Positions 41,498 to 51,989 of a stretch of DNA of 64,000 nt are shown here, piece by piece; the stretch's first letter is position 1; every line of letters begins with the position of its first letter. The DNA is taken from the NCBI RefSeq assembly GCF_000143415.4, contig NW_003314311.1, positions 1,215,062 to 1,279,061 on the forward strand, in the 5' to 3' direction. Source of the stretch: Selaginella moellendorffii (Eukaryota; Streptophyta; Lycopodiopsida; Selaginellales; Selaginellaceae). The notes under the pieces were generated by a model, which was not told where the DNA came from, did not search any database, and saw only the letters and a list, made by a program, of their open reading frames with translations. The translations under genes and the position numbers were made by a program.

Positions 41498-44400
41498 ATG
41501 AGCTGCAGCAAAGTTGGATTGATCTTGCTTCAGGGAGTCACTGCCTTTGATGGGAGGAGAGGGTTCAACACTTGGTCCGAGAAAATGATGCGCGTGCTGC
41601 AGATGGAAGAACTCTGGGAAATCGTTTCACCACCAACAATCGCTGCAGATGCTCGTACGCGGCGAGCCCCTGCTGCGTTGGGAGCTTCAACTTCAGTGGA
41701 AGGAGAAGTTGTGGATGAAGAGGCAATTCGTGCCTCTGTTGCAGCAGCTCGACAACAGCTTGATTCAGGGGAACAAGCTGCGCTGGAGAAGAAGGAATCT
41801 CGAGCAAAAGGATTGATTCTTTCTAAGCTTGCAGATGCCCTTATGATGTGTTTGCGTCATAAGTGTGCTTGTGAGATCTGGGCTCATCTCCACAACAAGT
41901 ATGCTGTTCTTTCCCTCTCCAAGATTAGCATGGTCGAGACTTGCATTCGTGAGACCCGTTTTCATCCAGGCGAGAACTTTGAAGAGTTCCTCGCCAAGAT
42001 GCAAGACCTGTGGATGGAGCTTGAAGGCAGTCCAGCAGCGTTCAACGAAAGCAAGAAAGTTCTGGCACTTTGCGAGGCCATGCAAGATTCTTCTTTTAGT
42101 TCTTTCGTCCCTACCGTTCGCATGATGTCGCTCAACTTTGAACAAGCTGAGCAAACTTTACGCTCGGAGCTGGCTGCGAGAGGTTTGATTGTGGACTTTG
42201 ATCAGAGGCCTTCCCATGTTTTGATCTCACAGTCTACATCAAATGCTTCTGCATCAAGCAATCAGTCAGGGACTGATTCAGCTCTGTGGGCTGGAAATCA
42301 TCGAGGCAGAGGAGGCCGCGGAAGAGGAGGACGAGGCAGAGGTCGCGGGTTTAGGGGAAATCCGCAGCAGCAGCAGAATTCAGGGAATTCTGGTAAAGAA
42401 GCAGCAGTTCGGGATTGTTTTGTGGGCAAGAACAAACAAGAATGCTGGACCTGTGGGATGCCAGGGCACTACTCCATGGATTGCCCAGTTGCAGCTTGGC
42501 TGCAGCGCATGAACATAGGGCTCGCAGCAAATGCTCAGGAAGGGGAAACACAGGAACTTGCGGCATCATCTGAGGTAGCAGTTCCAAACGTTTCTGAAAA
42601 ACTGACCATCGATTCAGGTTCAGAGAGACACCTGATGCAAAGCGGGTCGAACTTTGTGCAGTTGCGTGCTGCAAAAGGGAAGTGCATTCGTGTGGGAGAT
42701 GGAAGCATTTTACCTGTTCGCGCAACTGGGGATGTGCGAGTTCCACTGGGAAGAAAGACTCTGCTCTTGAAGAATGTGTGGTATGTTCCAAAGATAGTGA
42801 AGAATCTGGTTTCTGTAGCCAGGCTTACGGATGAAGGTCTGGATGTGAATTTCTCCAAACATCAATGTCAAGTTCTTGCAAATGGCCGTCCATTACTGCA
42901 TTTTCCCAGATGTGGTAACCTGTTTGAGAAGGAGATAGCTTCTGGAGAAAAATCGAATGCTCCTGAGATATGCATGACTGCAGATAGTTCTCTCTGGCAT
43001 TCTCAACTTGCACATGCCAATCCCCCTCTCATCAGGCGTATGCAGAAGCAGGAGCTTGTGGATGGCTTCAACGACCACGTTCTTCAAAGTTCAGCAAAAT
43101 GTCACACTTGCATTCTTGGCAAGCAAACCCGTCGCACTTTCAAACCTACTGTGACCAGAAGCACTCGTCCCTTGCAGCTCATTCACTCAGATGTTTGTGG
43201 ACCCATGCGACTGTTTGCTCAGAATGGCACGAAGTATTTTGTGACATTTACAGATGATTTCTCCAGGCACACAGATGTCTTCTTTCTTCGTCACAAAGAT
43301 GAAGTCTTTAGCAAATTCAAGCAATTCGTAGTAGAAGCCGAAGTGAAAACTGGTCAGAGGGTTGGTTGTTTACGTACTGATTCAGGAGGGGAATACGTCA
43401 ACAAGTCCTTTCAGCAGTTCTGTGCTGAACAAGGAATTCTTCATCAGCGCTCTTGCTCTCATACCCCTCAACAGAATGGAGTCTTTGAGCGCAAGAATAG
43501 GACAATCATGAACGCAGTTCGGTGCTTCCTTCAAGAATCAGGACTACCAAAATTCCTCTGGGCTGAAGCAGTTGGATCAGCTGTGCATGTTCAAAACCTT
43601 CTCCCTCATTCTCGCAATCCCAACAAGATCCCAGAAGAGCTTTGGACTGGTCAAAGACAATCGGTGGTGCATCTCAGGCGTTTTGGTTGTTTAAGCTTTG
43701 CAAAAAGGGTGGATGAGCATCTTGGCAAGTTGGAGAGCAGAAGCAAGCTGGCCTTTCTTGTTGGATATGATTCCAATTCAAAAGGATATCACCTGTACCA
43801 GCTTGGTAATCATCAAATTTTTGTAAGCATTGATGTTCGTTTTGATAAAGGAACACTCTACAAAGATCATGTTCAAGAAGAAGGAAGCTTAGATCAGAAC
43901 ATGAACTGGACTCCAGAAGAATGGAGTTGGGATGGTGTTGAAGACGGTGATGAAGATGACGATGATCTGACAATCATCTATCCCTCATCTCCTTTAGCAG
44001 ATGATCATCCAACACCAGTCTCTGGATCTTTTCTTCCTGAAGAACAGGGCGATGCTACTCATCGTGCACGAACTGGAGAAGTCAACAGGCTCACACGTGA
44101 TCTACCATTCAATGTGGAGAACTATGGGCGGACATCATCTGGACGATCAAGCAGAGCACCTCATCCCAAGCAATGGTCTTTTGCAGCAACAGAAATAGCT
44201 TCTGAACCAGTCAACTTTGAGCAGGCAATTCAAGCTCCTGATGCAGATAAGTGGATTTCAGCAATGCAAGATGAGTTGAATTCTCTTGATGAGAACCAGA
44301 CTTATGACTTGGTGGAAGCTCCTGAAGGATGTGAAGTTGTTGGATCACGCTGGGTGTTCAAGCTTCACAGAAATCCTGATGGATCGGTACAACGTTACAA

Positions 44401-45769
44401 AGCAAGACTTGTTGCTCAAGGATATTCACAAGTTCCTGGAGTGGATTTTGATGAGACGTTCTCACCAATTGTGAAGCAGACAAGTATCAGAATGCTTCTG
44501 GCTTTTACAGTGGAGTTTGGTTTGTGCGCACATCACATGGACGTAAAAACAGCCTCCCTTAATGGGAACTTGAAGGAGGAGATATTTATGCGGCAACCCC
44601 CAGGTTTTGAGCTTTTTGGATCACGGTGCTCCGAACTCGTCTGCAAGCTTCGCAAGGCTCTTTATGGCCTTAAGCAGGCTTCCTGTCAGTGGTATGAATG
44701 TTTGGATTCTTTTCTTATGGATCTCGGTATGCAGAGGTTGAACAGTGATGGAAATTTATATCTTCTTCAGCAGGGTGATCACTTTGTTGTGATAGCAGTT
44801 TATGTGGACGACTGTTTGATTGTCAGCAACAATCACACTGTTTTGAAGGATCTGAAGATCAAGCTTATGAACAAGTTTGTGATGAAGGACTTAGGAGCTG
44901 TGCGGCAGCTATTAGGGATGGAAGTTGACAGGGATGAAGCAGACAGGACAATCACCCTCACACAATGCCAATATGTGAAGAAGCTTCTCAACCAGTTCAA
45001 CATGACAAGTTGCAAATCCATGGCTACACCAGTCGTCACTGGCATCAAGTTCACAAGCAAGATGGATGATTTATTTGATCAGCCCTCGGTCTACCGATCG
45101 CTTGTTGGAGGACTACTCTACCTCGCCAACATGACTCGCCCCGACATCTCCTTTGCTATTGGTCTCCTCAGCCGATACATGCAGTCTCCGAGTTGTTATC
45201 ATTGGCAGATGGCGAAGAGAGTTTTGAGGTATTTGAAAGGAACGGCTACTCATGGATTGGTTTACAAATGCTCAGGTCAATCCAAACTTGTTCTTCAAGC
45301 CTACTGCGATGCAGATTGGGCTGGCAACTTGGATACACGACATTCAACCTCCGGAATTTGCTGCATAATTGCCGGTGCTCCAGTTTCATGGGGAAGCAAG
45401 AAGCAAACGACAGTTGCTCTTTCCAGTGCAGAAGCAGAATACGTAGCTGCCAGTACAGCAGCAAGGGAGATCATCTGGCTTCGTCGATTACTTGGAGAAC
45501 TCAATCAACAGCAATCAGATGCAACCATTCTGCATTGCGACAGCAGAAGTGCAATCGCCATGTCAAAGAATCCTGTGTTTCATGCTCGTACGAAACATAT
45601 AGACATGCAGCATCACTTCATTCGCAAACATGTAGCAGCCGGAGATCTTCACCTGGAATACGTTCCTTCACAGTATCAGTTGGCGGACCTTCTAACCAAG
45701 CCACTTTCGGAGCTCACATTCATCAAGCTGAGGAATCAACTTGGAGTGTCAAGCACACCCTCAGCTTGA
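41498..45769 (+). CDS. Copia gag-pol polyprotein, 1423 aa
   Basis: One frame from ATG 41498 (MSCSKVGLILLQGVTAFDGR). Gag of the UBN2 type occupies the first 250 residues, then an Arg/Gly-rich stretch and a CCHC knuckle CWTCGMPGHYSMDC near residue 315. Protease has the active-site DSG (TIDSGSERHLM, near 371). The integrase has the zinc region ending CHTCILGKQ and catalytic residues in SDVCGPM, TDSGGEY and NGVFERKNR (D, D, E). RT follows (RWVFKLHRNPDGSVQRYKAR, MDVKTASLNG, and YVDD near 1102), then RNase H (YCDADWAGN, LSSAEAEYVA). The gag-PR-IN-RT-RH order defines Ty1/Copia. MDVKTASLNG varies from the usual TAFLNG but keeps the catalytic Asp. No stop or frameshift. Confidence 0.95.
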   Translation: MSCSKVGLILLQGVTAFDGRRGFNTWSEKMMRVLQMEELWEIVSPPTIAADARTRRAPAALGASTSVEGEVVDEEAIRASVAAARQQLDSGEQAALEKKESRAKGLILSKLADALMMCLRHKCACEIWAHLHNKYAVLSLSKISMVETCIRETRFHPGENFEEFLAKMQDLWMELEGSPAAFNESKKVLALCEAMQDSSFSSFVPTVRMMSLNFEQAEQTLRSELAARGLIVDFDQRPSHVLISQSTSNASASSNQSGTDSALWAGNHRGRGGRGRGGRGRGRGFRGNPQQQQNSGNSGKEAAVRDCFVGKNKQECWTCGMPGHYSMDCPVAAWLQRMNIGLAANAQEGETQELAASSEVAVPNVSEKLTIDSGSERHLMQSGSNFVQLRAAKGKCIRVGDGSILPVRATGDVRVPLGRKTLLLKNVWYVPKIVKNLVSVARLTDEGLDVNFSKHQCQVLANGRPLLHFPRCGNLFEKEIASGEKSNAPEICMTADSSLWHSQLAHANPPLIRRMQKQELVDGFNDHVLQSSAKCHTCILGKQTRRTFKPTVTRSTRPLQLIHSDVCGPMRLFAQNGTKYFVTFTDDFSRHTDVFFLRHKDEVFSKFKQFVVEAEVKTGQRVGCLRTDSGGEYVNKSFQQFCAEQGILHQRSCSHTPQQNGVFERKNRTIMNAVRCFLQESGLPKFLWAEAVGSAVHVQNLLPHSRNPNKIPEELWTGQRQSVVHLRRFGCLSFAKRVDEHLGKLESRSKLAFLVGYDSNSKGYHLYQLGNHQIFVSIDVRFDKGTLYKDHVQEEGSLDQNMNWTPEEWSWDGVEDGDEDDDDLTIIYPSSPLADDHPTPVSGSFLPEEQGDATHRARTGEVNRLTRDLPFNVENYGRTSSGRSSRAPHPKQWSFAATEIASEPVNFEQAIQAPDADKWISAMQDELNSLDENQTYDLVEAPEGCEVVGSRWVFKLHRNPDGSVQRYKARLVAQGYSQVPGVDFDETFSPIVKQTSIRMLLAFTVEFGLCAHHMDVKTASLNGNLKEEIFMRQPPGFELFGSRCSELVCKLRKALYGLKQASCQWYECLDSFLMDLGMQRLNSDGNLYLLQQGDHFVVIAVYVDDCLIVSNNHTVLKDLKIKLMNKFVMKDLGAVRQLLGMEVDRDEADRTITLTQCQYVKKLLNQFNMTSCKSMATPVVTGIKFTSKMDDLFDQPSVYRSLVGGLLYLANMTRPDISFAIGLLSRYMQSPSCYHWQMAKRVLRYLKGTATHGLVYKCSGQSKLVLQAYCDADWAGNLDTRHSTSGICCIIAGAPVSWGSKKQTTVALSSAEAEYVAASTAAREIIWLRRLLGELNQQQSDATILHCDSRSAIAMSKNPVFHARTKHIDMQHHFIRKHVAAGDLHLEYVPSQYQLADLLTKPLSELTFIKLRNQLGVSSTPSA

Positions 45770-45777
45770 AGGGGGAG

Positions 45778-45930
45778 TGTAGGAATAATGATTGAACACG
45801 ACAAGCAGTCCGAATCGTGATCAGATCTCTGGTGATTTCCGATTTGATTGAAGTTGTATATATATACAGCCATGTATGAATCAACGTGTGTTGAAGTGAA
45901 ATCCGTTGTTCTTGCTCCGCTTTTCTTTCT
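45778..45930 (+). repeat. Copia 3' LTR
   Basis: Identical to the 5' LTR except at its fifth base. Followed by target duplication CATGC. Confidence 0.92.
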
Positions 45931-45935
45931 CATGC

Positions 45936-47135
45936 ATGCCCAGGATCTGCCGCCAGGATCTCGTGGAGATGAATGGGCTCATTACCGACACGTTGTGTTG
46001 GAATCTCCCAGCATTTTATCTCAAAGAGCAGCTCAAGGTAAGATCATCCTGCAACCCAGCTGCTTAAGCTTCCATGACCACTACTGCTTCTGCTTGTGCA
46101 GAAAATGGTTGGAGCGATGGTGAATTGCACGTCCGACATGCATGCTTGACAGGTGGGATAAAATGATGCAGCAGCAGTCAGAAGTGGAGATTTGCCAGGA
46201 TCTTAAATATAAGCTTAGTACTGCAAATGTTATTTGGAAGCAACTATGCCGAAGGTCAGAGGGCTATTGAAATCATAACAGAGCGACTCAACAGGATTGG
46301 ATCATACCGGGTAGTAGGTCTGTGGACCTCTGTCAGGCTTATGCAAAATTGACCGATTTTGCGTCGTTCGATCTGGCTCTCTGGTAATCACGCTCTGGTT
46401 CAAGCTTCAAAAACAGCTGGAGGCTGTACTTCTTGGGGTGATTGCTCAACGCCGGGAGACGGTTAAACAAGGAAGCAAGTCTTATGGCGATGACTTGCTC
46501 GGCTTGATGCTGACCGAGAGCGAGAGTGAGAATCAGCGACAGAACGAATGCAAGACATTCTACCTTGCCGTGCATGAATCAACGGCTTCGCTGCTATCCT
46601 GGACTATGATGCTGCTGGCTGTTTATCCCGATTGGCAGGAACGTGCTCGTGCTGAAGTACAGGAAATTTAGAAGGATGGTGCACCACATTGATGCCGATA
46701 AGATCAGCGAACTGAAGCACAAGTCGGGAAAATCTTAAAAGTTTTTGATTTCCAATACTCTTTCGGTGTCGATTCACAGGTAGGAATGATACTTAACGAG
46801 ACCTTGCGCCTGTATCCACCGGTCATAGCGTTTTTCAGAGCCTGCTTCCAAGATACCTGGGTGCAAGACTTGTTCGTTCCAAAAGGAGCCGCTGTCACCT
46901 TCCCAGCCCTAGCAATTCGCCACGGCAAGGAACTTTGGGGACCAGATGCCAACGATTTCGACCCAGAGCGCTTCAAAGATGGCATCTTCAACGCCTGCAA
47001 GCATCCCCGAACGCTTTCATTTCTCCCTCGGCCCTCGAGTGTGCGTCGACCAGTTGTTCGCATTGATGGAAGCCAAAGTCGCATCTCTGAAGGCGTTCCA
47101 TGGAATACCGCTCATACTCAACAAGCTATGAAACA
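45936..47135 (+). pseudogene. Cytochrome P450 pseudogene, CYP72 clan-like
   Basis: Pieces in collinear order: RGDEWAHYRHVV (about 45966), a block near 46100-46250 matching the CYP72 region before helix F, the I-helix LAVHESTASLLSWTMMLLAV with PDWQERARAEVQEI (46550-46670), the K-helix LNETLRLYPPV (46790), DPERFKDG (46963) and, after a one-base frameshift near 47010, the heme segment FSLGPRVCVDQLFALMEAKV (47025-47090). The Cys ligand is present but the following conserved Gly is Asp. Several stops (46677, near 46143) and the missing N-terminal third show it is dead. The Copia insertion lies directly upstream, but no P450 sequence is recognised on its far side. A second copy of the heme segment is at 51882-51972. 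Confidence 0.8.
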
Positions 47136-47139
47136 AGGA

Positions 47140-47988
47140 CCTCGGTGCTGAATGCTGATCATATATGTCAACAAGAGGCTGTGTCAAATGTAAGTCGCCC
47201 TTGGAAATGTTGTGTTTTCTCTGTCGTCGTAAAGATGGGCTGCAAGTCTTGGGGTTGCAGAGGGGGCCTTCCCTCAGCATGAAACTTCGCCGTTGACCCC
47301 CCAGTCAAAGACGTGGACCAGTTGCCCACGCGTTGACTGGGCGGGTACGAAGCAGCCGTTGGCCTTACAGTCGGCAGTTGACTTGTGCGGGATAAGGTAG
47401 ACGTATCAGACAGAACAAGATTTCAACCATCTGCTTGAAATCTTTTGCTGCTGTACACGGCAACAGCAGATTTGTTTTGGAGCATATTCTTAGCAAGTTG
47501 CAAGCAAACTCCCACCTTTCGCATTCATGCTTACTACTCTGTTCTTTGAGGGCTGGGTCCATATCCCGATTTAGCGGACTGTGGTTTCCAATTTCCAAGC
47601 TCGAGATGCCCATTATCTTAAAGACCTTCAGTGATGCCCATTATCTTAAAGCCCTTCAGTGCATGCCCCCGCATTTGCATACCTGTTCCCCGTTGCTCCA
47701 ATCCAGGGACCTGCCTGTGTAGCTCCTACTTTCAGGCTCGCGCAGGCACCTAGAAAGCACAATGAGAGTGATGTGTCCCAGTTTAATATCATCCAAATCC
47801 CATCTTCCATCCTTTGGCCCCTGTTGAACGAGATTGTGCGTCTTTCTGTGCTTCTTGCTAGCATTTTCGATGTCCACAAAGTATCGTAAGTGCTTGAATC
47901 TTTTTGTTTGCCTGGACGCTGCTTGCCTGGAAGAGCACATTGACTCTGAGTGGCTCGACCTGGGGACAACACCTGAATCCGCTTGAAG
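47140..47988. other. No gene seen
   Basis: Short frames only. A tandem duplication of about 30 bp (gatgcccattatcttaaag) lies at 47606-47662. Confidence 0.4.
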
Positions 47989-48571
47989 TTATCGAATGAA
48001 TGCGTTGGCGTTCTTCTTTACTTTCTTGAAGAGTCCCTTCGCAACGGCCTCAAGGAAATCTTTCATCAAGAGGCAACTCCATTTGCAATGGTCACCGGCA
48101 TGATCTGTCACAAGAAATCCAACTAGTACCTTGAATGGAGATGGGTCTTGAATAGTCATACCTGCAACTCTCGGACATCTCAGGCACCAGCAAGAGTTCT
48201 GATATCTTCGTGAACATGGAGGCGGTAAAACCATATTCAGCGGTTAACATCCTCCAAACTCAAATGGAAAAAAGATTTACCTCTCGGTCAGTATTTTCCG
48301 AGTTCGACATCCTTCCGCAAGAACTAGCGATGAATTATGTATCAGATCAGCCAGAAGCTTACAGACTTGATCAGTAAAGGCACGCATTTTGAAATCCGAT
48401 ACAATTATATGCTCTGTTTGCATAAAATATCCAGCCACTGACCAAAGCATTGCTACGGCAGCAATCTCTGTTGGTGTACATACAAGACATGATGCTACCT
48501 AATGCTACACAAAACCAAGCGAGCGCAATGGTGTGTACCTCTTCCATATGGTCCACTTGAAGAGCAGTGAA
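47989..48571 (-). CDS. Unrecognised multi-exon gene, 3' part
   Basis: Four exons with consensus splice sites join in frame: 48539-48571 (tiny, uncertain), 48281-48498, 48130-48251 and 47989-48104. They encode EIAAVAMLWSVAGYFMQTEH, FKMRAFTDQVCKLLADLIHN, GCRTRKILTERMLTAEYGF, SMFTKISELLLVPEMSE, DHAGDHCKWSCLLMKDFLEA and end KKVKKNANAFIR. Intron lengths are 25-40 bp, very short even for this genome, which lowers confidence. The start is not found; upstream lies the 3' end of the gene at 48752. The protein looks globular and partly helical. I do not recognise the family. Confidence 0.4.
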
Positions 48572-48751
48572 CTATATACCAGATTATGGTTCAAGACCGT
48601 CGCTTCTTCCTGCTAGCGGCTAAAGCCAGACCGAGGGTCCTGGAGGTTGCGCTTGCCGATGCTTGTGCAGGTCCCCCCGTCCCTCCCCAACCCCCACACA
48701 CAAAGCAGCTCCACACCTCGTGCTCTTTCTTTCTCCTTTTGACGTCGAGTT

Positions 48752-49894
48752 CTACGGGTTGTAGACGCAGACGGCCTGGAGATTGAGGCGGCACACGCTT
48801 GCGGGAAGTTCCAGCCAATTATGATGCTTGAGATGGAGAGCTACGGGCTTATCCAGCATCGAGCATGTTGCTGCGCGCATGACTACCAAATCGCCACCTT
48901 GAAGAGGCCAGTCGACTAAATATGCTGGAGGCGGTGTCCCAAAATCTGCAAACTGGTCGGCGGTTGCCCACGCTACCGGCCTCCACACCGGAGGCCCGCC
49001 TCCTCCTCCTTCCAGTTCCAGCAATACAATGCCCCCAGGTAATTTATTTTCGCACTGGCCGACCACTATCACCTTGTGTGCGTACCGGAAAGGATCCACT
49101 CTGTGGTAAGAGTAGCCTTCAAAACCTTGTGGCAGCGGGAAGTCGTTCCAGGCTTTGGCACCTGGAATTGGAATTGCGGTCCAGGCTTCAGAGTGAAGAT
49201 CATAAGCCTGCAACTTGCTATCCCGAAATATGAGCTCCCCAGCAAGATTCCCCGTCGGTATCCCGCTACTAGTTGACGATCCCCAGGCTTGGGAGCTCGA
49301 GTGCCAAGTGTAAACGGTGTGAACTCCGCGTGCTGTGCAGAGGACGTGAATGCTAAATTGCTCCTGGTTGCCTCGCATTTCCAGCTTGATCTGACCCAAG
49401 CGGTGCGCCGATGCTGGATCGTTGGCGCTGTCGCTCACGTTTAGAACGGGGAGCTCTAGTTGGAATCCCGTGCGAGGGTTGCACACGGCCACCCGCAGCG
49501 GGCATCGTGGCCATCCCGGCAGCCAGTCAGACAAGACGTCCTCTCTGTGAAAGCCACAGAGGAGGCCCGAGCAGGAGGCCATAGGAATGAAGTCCCGCGG
49601 CAACAACCTGTTTGACACAATTCCTACCAGTTGCTCCTCTGGATACCAAGCCAGCACCGGCGGCCACGAGAGATCGTCGTCAGACTCCTCCGTCAAGAGC
49701 AAAAGCACACACTCCTTCCCCCTCACTGCAATGTCCAGGCGTGGCAGACCGATCAAGGCCTTGCCAGCCGCACTGATTTCTGATTCACCCTCCAAACCTC
49801 TCACAACACGCCTCGCCTTGTCGTTGCTCTTCTTCAGCTTCTTCATTGCAGCACCGCGCCTCGCCTTGTCGTTGCTCTTCTTCAGCTGCCTCAT
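48752..49894 (-). CDS. Kelch/F-box-associated-like protein, no F-box seen
   Basis: Single-exon frame of 380 residues. The N-terminus holds a basic tandem duplication, KKSNDKARRGA then KKSNDKARRVV. The rest has the style of plant F-box-associated or kelch proteins: FIPMASCSGLLCGFHREDVL, VAVCNPRTGFQLELPVLNVS, YTWHSSSQAWGSS, LQAYDLHSEAWTAIPIPG, and a C-terminal LHLKHHNWLELPASV. Such proteins usually recruit substrates to SCF ubiquitin ligases through an N-terminal F-box, which is absent here, so it may be a truncated paralogue, or the F-box exon may lie upstream. No membrane span or signal is visible. Confidence 0.65.
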   Translation of the reverse strand: MRQLKKSNDKARRGAAMKKLKKSNDKARRVVRGLEGESEISAAGKALIGLPRLDIAVRGKECVLLLLTEESDDDLSWPPVLAWYPEEQLVGIVSNRLLPRDFIPMASCSGLLCGFHREDVLSDWLPGWPRCPLRVAVCNPRTGFQLELPVLNVSDSANDPASAHRLGQIKLEMRGNQEQFSIHVLCTARGVHTVYTWHSSSQAWGSSTSSGIPTGNLAGELIFRDSKLQAYDLHSEAWTAIPIPGAKAWNDFPLPQGFEGYSYHRVDPFRYAHKVIVVGQCENKLPGGIVLLELEGGGGGPPVWRPVAWATADQFADFGTPPPAYLVDWPLQGGDLVVMRAATCSMLDKPVALHLKHHNWLELPASVCRLNLQAVCVYNP

Positions 49895-49904
49895 GCCCTA
49901 ACAT

Positions 49905-50660
49905 TAAGATTCTCTTCTGCCCTCTCATTTGCGACAAGGCGCTGAAGCGGCGTGCTTGGTGGTCGTTGACAGACATTGCACACATAGCAAAGATCTTGTA
50001 TAAATTCTTGTGCATTCCAAGGCAAGTTTAAATGTGAAAATCCTAATTAGGTATGGAAGTGTACTAAAGTTGCTAAGGTCTATGTACTAAGATCAGCTAA
50101 TTAACTTTTGATTGAAATATTCTTTTTCCTTGATAACATTTTTTGCGCCATTTAATAAAATCTGCATTTGGATGGTGCCAGAAGTATTATTAAGGAAGGG
50201 GAATATTTTGATTGAGAACCGGCTGGCTGATCTTGGTATATGGATCTTAATAACTTCAATATACATTCATAGCTAACTAAAGTTTCCGCTCTTAAAATTC
50301 TCTTTTCTAGATTTTTAAGAAGCACAATTGAAGGAGATTTATGGAGAGTCTGATTTATGTTGAATAGGGGCGCTTAAGGCATTTTAAACAGCACTTGCAA
50401 AAGAGTGGGTACCCAGATGAATGGGAAAGCAAAGCAAATGGCCAAGTGTGCCGCCATATTTAAGTTTCTGGGAACAAATACTTTTCTGATATGTTTTTCT
50501 TTGTTTTGTTTCTTAGAACTATTTTCTTTTTATTTCGTGCAAAGGTGATTAATCTTGCAACTGATGAGGCTGACAAGGGTTTTTATGTGGTCTGACTGCT
50601 AGAGCCACGTGACCAAAAGTTGACCCCTGTAGTGGGGATTGATGATGAGTACTCCTATGA
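49905..50660. other. Intergenic, AT-rich
   Basis: No gene seen. Confidence 0.5.
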
Positions 50661-50671
50661 TCAGCTTCACA

Positions 50672-51003
50672 CCTATGTAAATAGATTTTATGTAAATAGA
50701 TTTTTATGTAAATAGATTTTATGTAAATAGATTTTTATGTAAATAGATTTTATGTAAATAGATTTTTATGTAAATAGATTTTATGTAAATAGATTTTTAT
50801 GTAAATAGATTTTTATGTAAATAGATTTTTATGTAAATAGATTTTATGTAAATACATTTTATGTAAATAGATTATTATGTAAATAGATTTTTATGTAAAT
50901 AAATTTTTATGTAAATAGATTTTTGTAAATAGATTTTTATGTAAATAGATTTTTATGTAAATAGATTTTTATGTAAATAGATTTTTATGTAAATAGATTT
51001 TTG
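50672..51003. repeat. AT-rich minisatellite, unit about 16 bp
   Basis: About 20 tandem copies of tttatgtaaatagatt with small length variation (15-17 bp) and a few base changes. Confidence 0.95.
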
Positions 51004-51740
51004 TTCAGATGTTGCTGGCTTTGTTTTTTGCGAAAGATGCAGTGCAGCCGTAGGTACAAAAGGTAGGGCATGAATGTACAAACGCTTTGCATCAAACTCA
51101 AACTTTCTGCAGTATGTGCTTCGCTTTCTCAGTGGACCTGCTGAAAGCCAAGCGTGAGTATGAAATCCAAGTAATTGTTGTTTCCCAGATTTAAGAAACC
51201 AAGAGATTGAATCATCCGCAGGTATGGTTCTATTGAGCTGCTGGAGGAGTCTTGTAAACTCGGGAAATATTCTGCAAGGGTTGTTCGTGGGATGATCAAG
51301 GGTGAGCTGGGATTGCGGACAAAGGAGAAAATTTGGGAGCTTAGAGATGGTTGCAGGAAAGCCTGGGAACTGGTAAGTATTCGCAAAATTTGGACCTCGT
51401 TGTAACTCAACATTTGGTTGAAGGGATTCAATAGCCTCAGACCTGTGTGCATTGACAAGAGCCTGCTCGAGCTCCTCGACGCTGTTAATCAGAAAGCAAA
51501 AGGTCCTCTTTCGCAGCAGAAACAAAAGGTGTATAGAGGGACCCACTTGTTAGAAAATAAGAGGAACCTGGCACGGCTGGAGCGGTAAGGACCGAGGCCA
51601 AAACGTAATCGGGCTGGATTTGTGCGGATCTGGTGGTAGAAGCATTGCAACCATAAGTTACATCAAATTGCTTACTTTTGAGAGGGTAGTAGCCTTTGGA
51701 GGCGAGCAAAGGCAGGTGATAGTAGAAAGCTTCGTCCAAT
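51004..51740 (-). other. Open frames of uncertain status
   Basis: Minus-strand frames at 50953-51546 (VEELEQALVNAHRSEAIESL...) and 51485-51739 (MDEAFYYHLPLLASKGYYPL...) overlap and may be exons of one gene. No family is recognised and the first frame reads into the minisatellite. They could equally be chance. Confidence 0.25.
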
Positions 51741-51881
51741 GATTGTGCTACTGCACCAGAGAGCGACTCTTACGTTCTGTGACCAACTGCTGAAGGAATC
51801 TGAGACGAGGCACTTCACAGGCCCGGCCCGGGCTGCAAATCGTCCAAAGAGGATGCTATGTGATGGATCCATTGTCAGAAC

Positions 51882-51972
51882 CGGAAGTGTGCGTCAGCCA
51901 GTTGTTCGCATTGATGGAAGCCAAAGTCGCATCTCTGAAGGCGTTCCATGGAATACCGCTCATACTCAATAC
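51882..51972 (+). pseudogene. Fragment of a P450 heme-binding region
   Basis: Encodes VCVSQLFALMEAKVASLKAF and HGIPLILNTL, nearly the same as 47040-47130. It is an isolated duplicated piece without any other P450 part. Confidence 0.8.
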
Positions 51973-51989
51973 ACTCCTGTCTGGATCAC

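Larger units (their letters stand above)
41288..45930 (+). mobile_element. Ty1/Copia LTR retrotransposon, intact and young
   Basis: LTRs of 153 bp at 41288-41440 and 45778-45930 differ at one base (TGTAAGAA versus TGTAGGAA). The 5-bp target duplication CATGC is at 41283-41287 and 45931-45935. The primer site TGGTATCAGAGC (41441-41452) directly follows the 5' LTR and a purine tract ttgaagggggag precedes the 3' LTR. The LTRs end in TCT, so the ends are TG...CT rather than TG...CA. A single uninterrupted gag-pol frame lies between. All parts needed for movement appear to be present. Confidence 0.95.
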
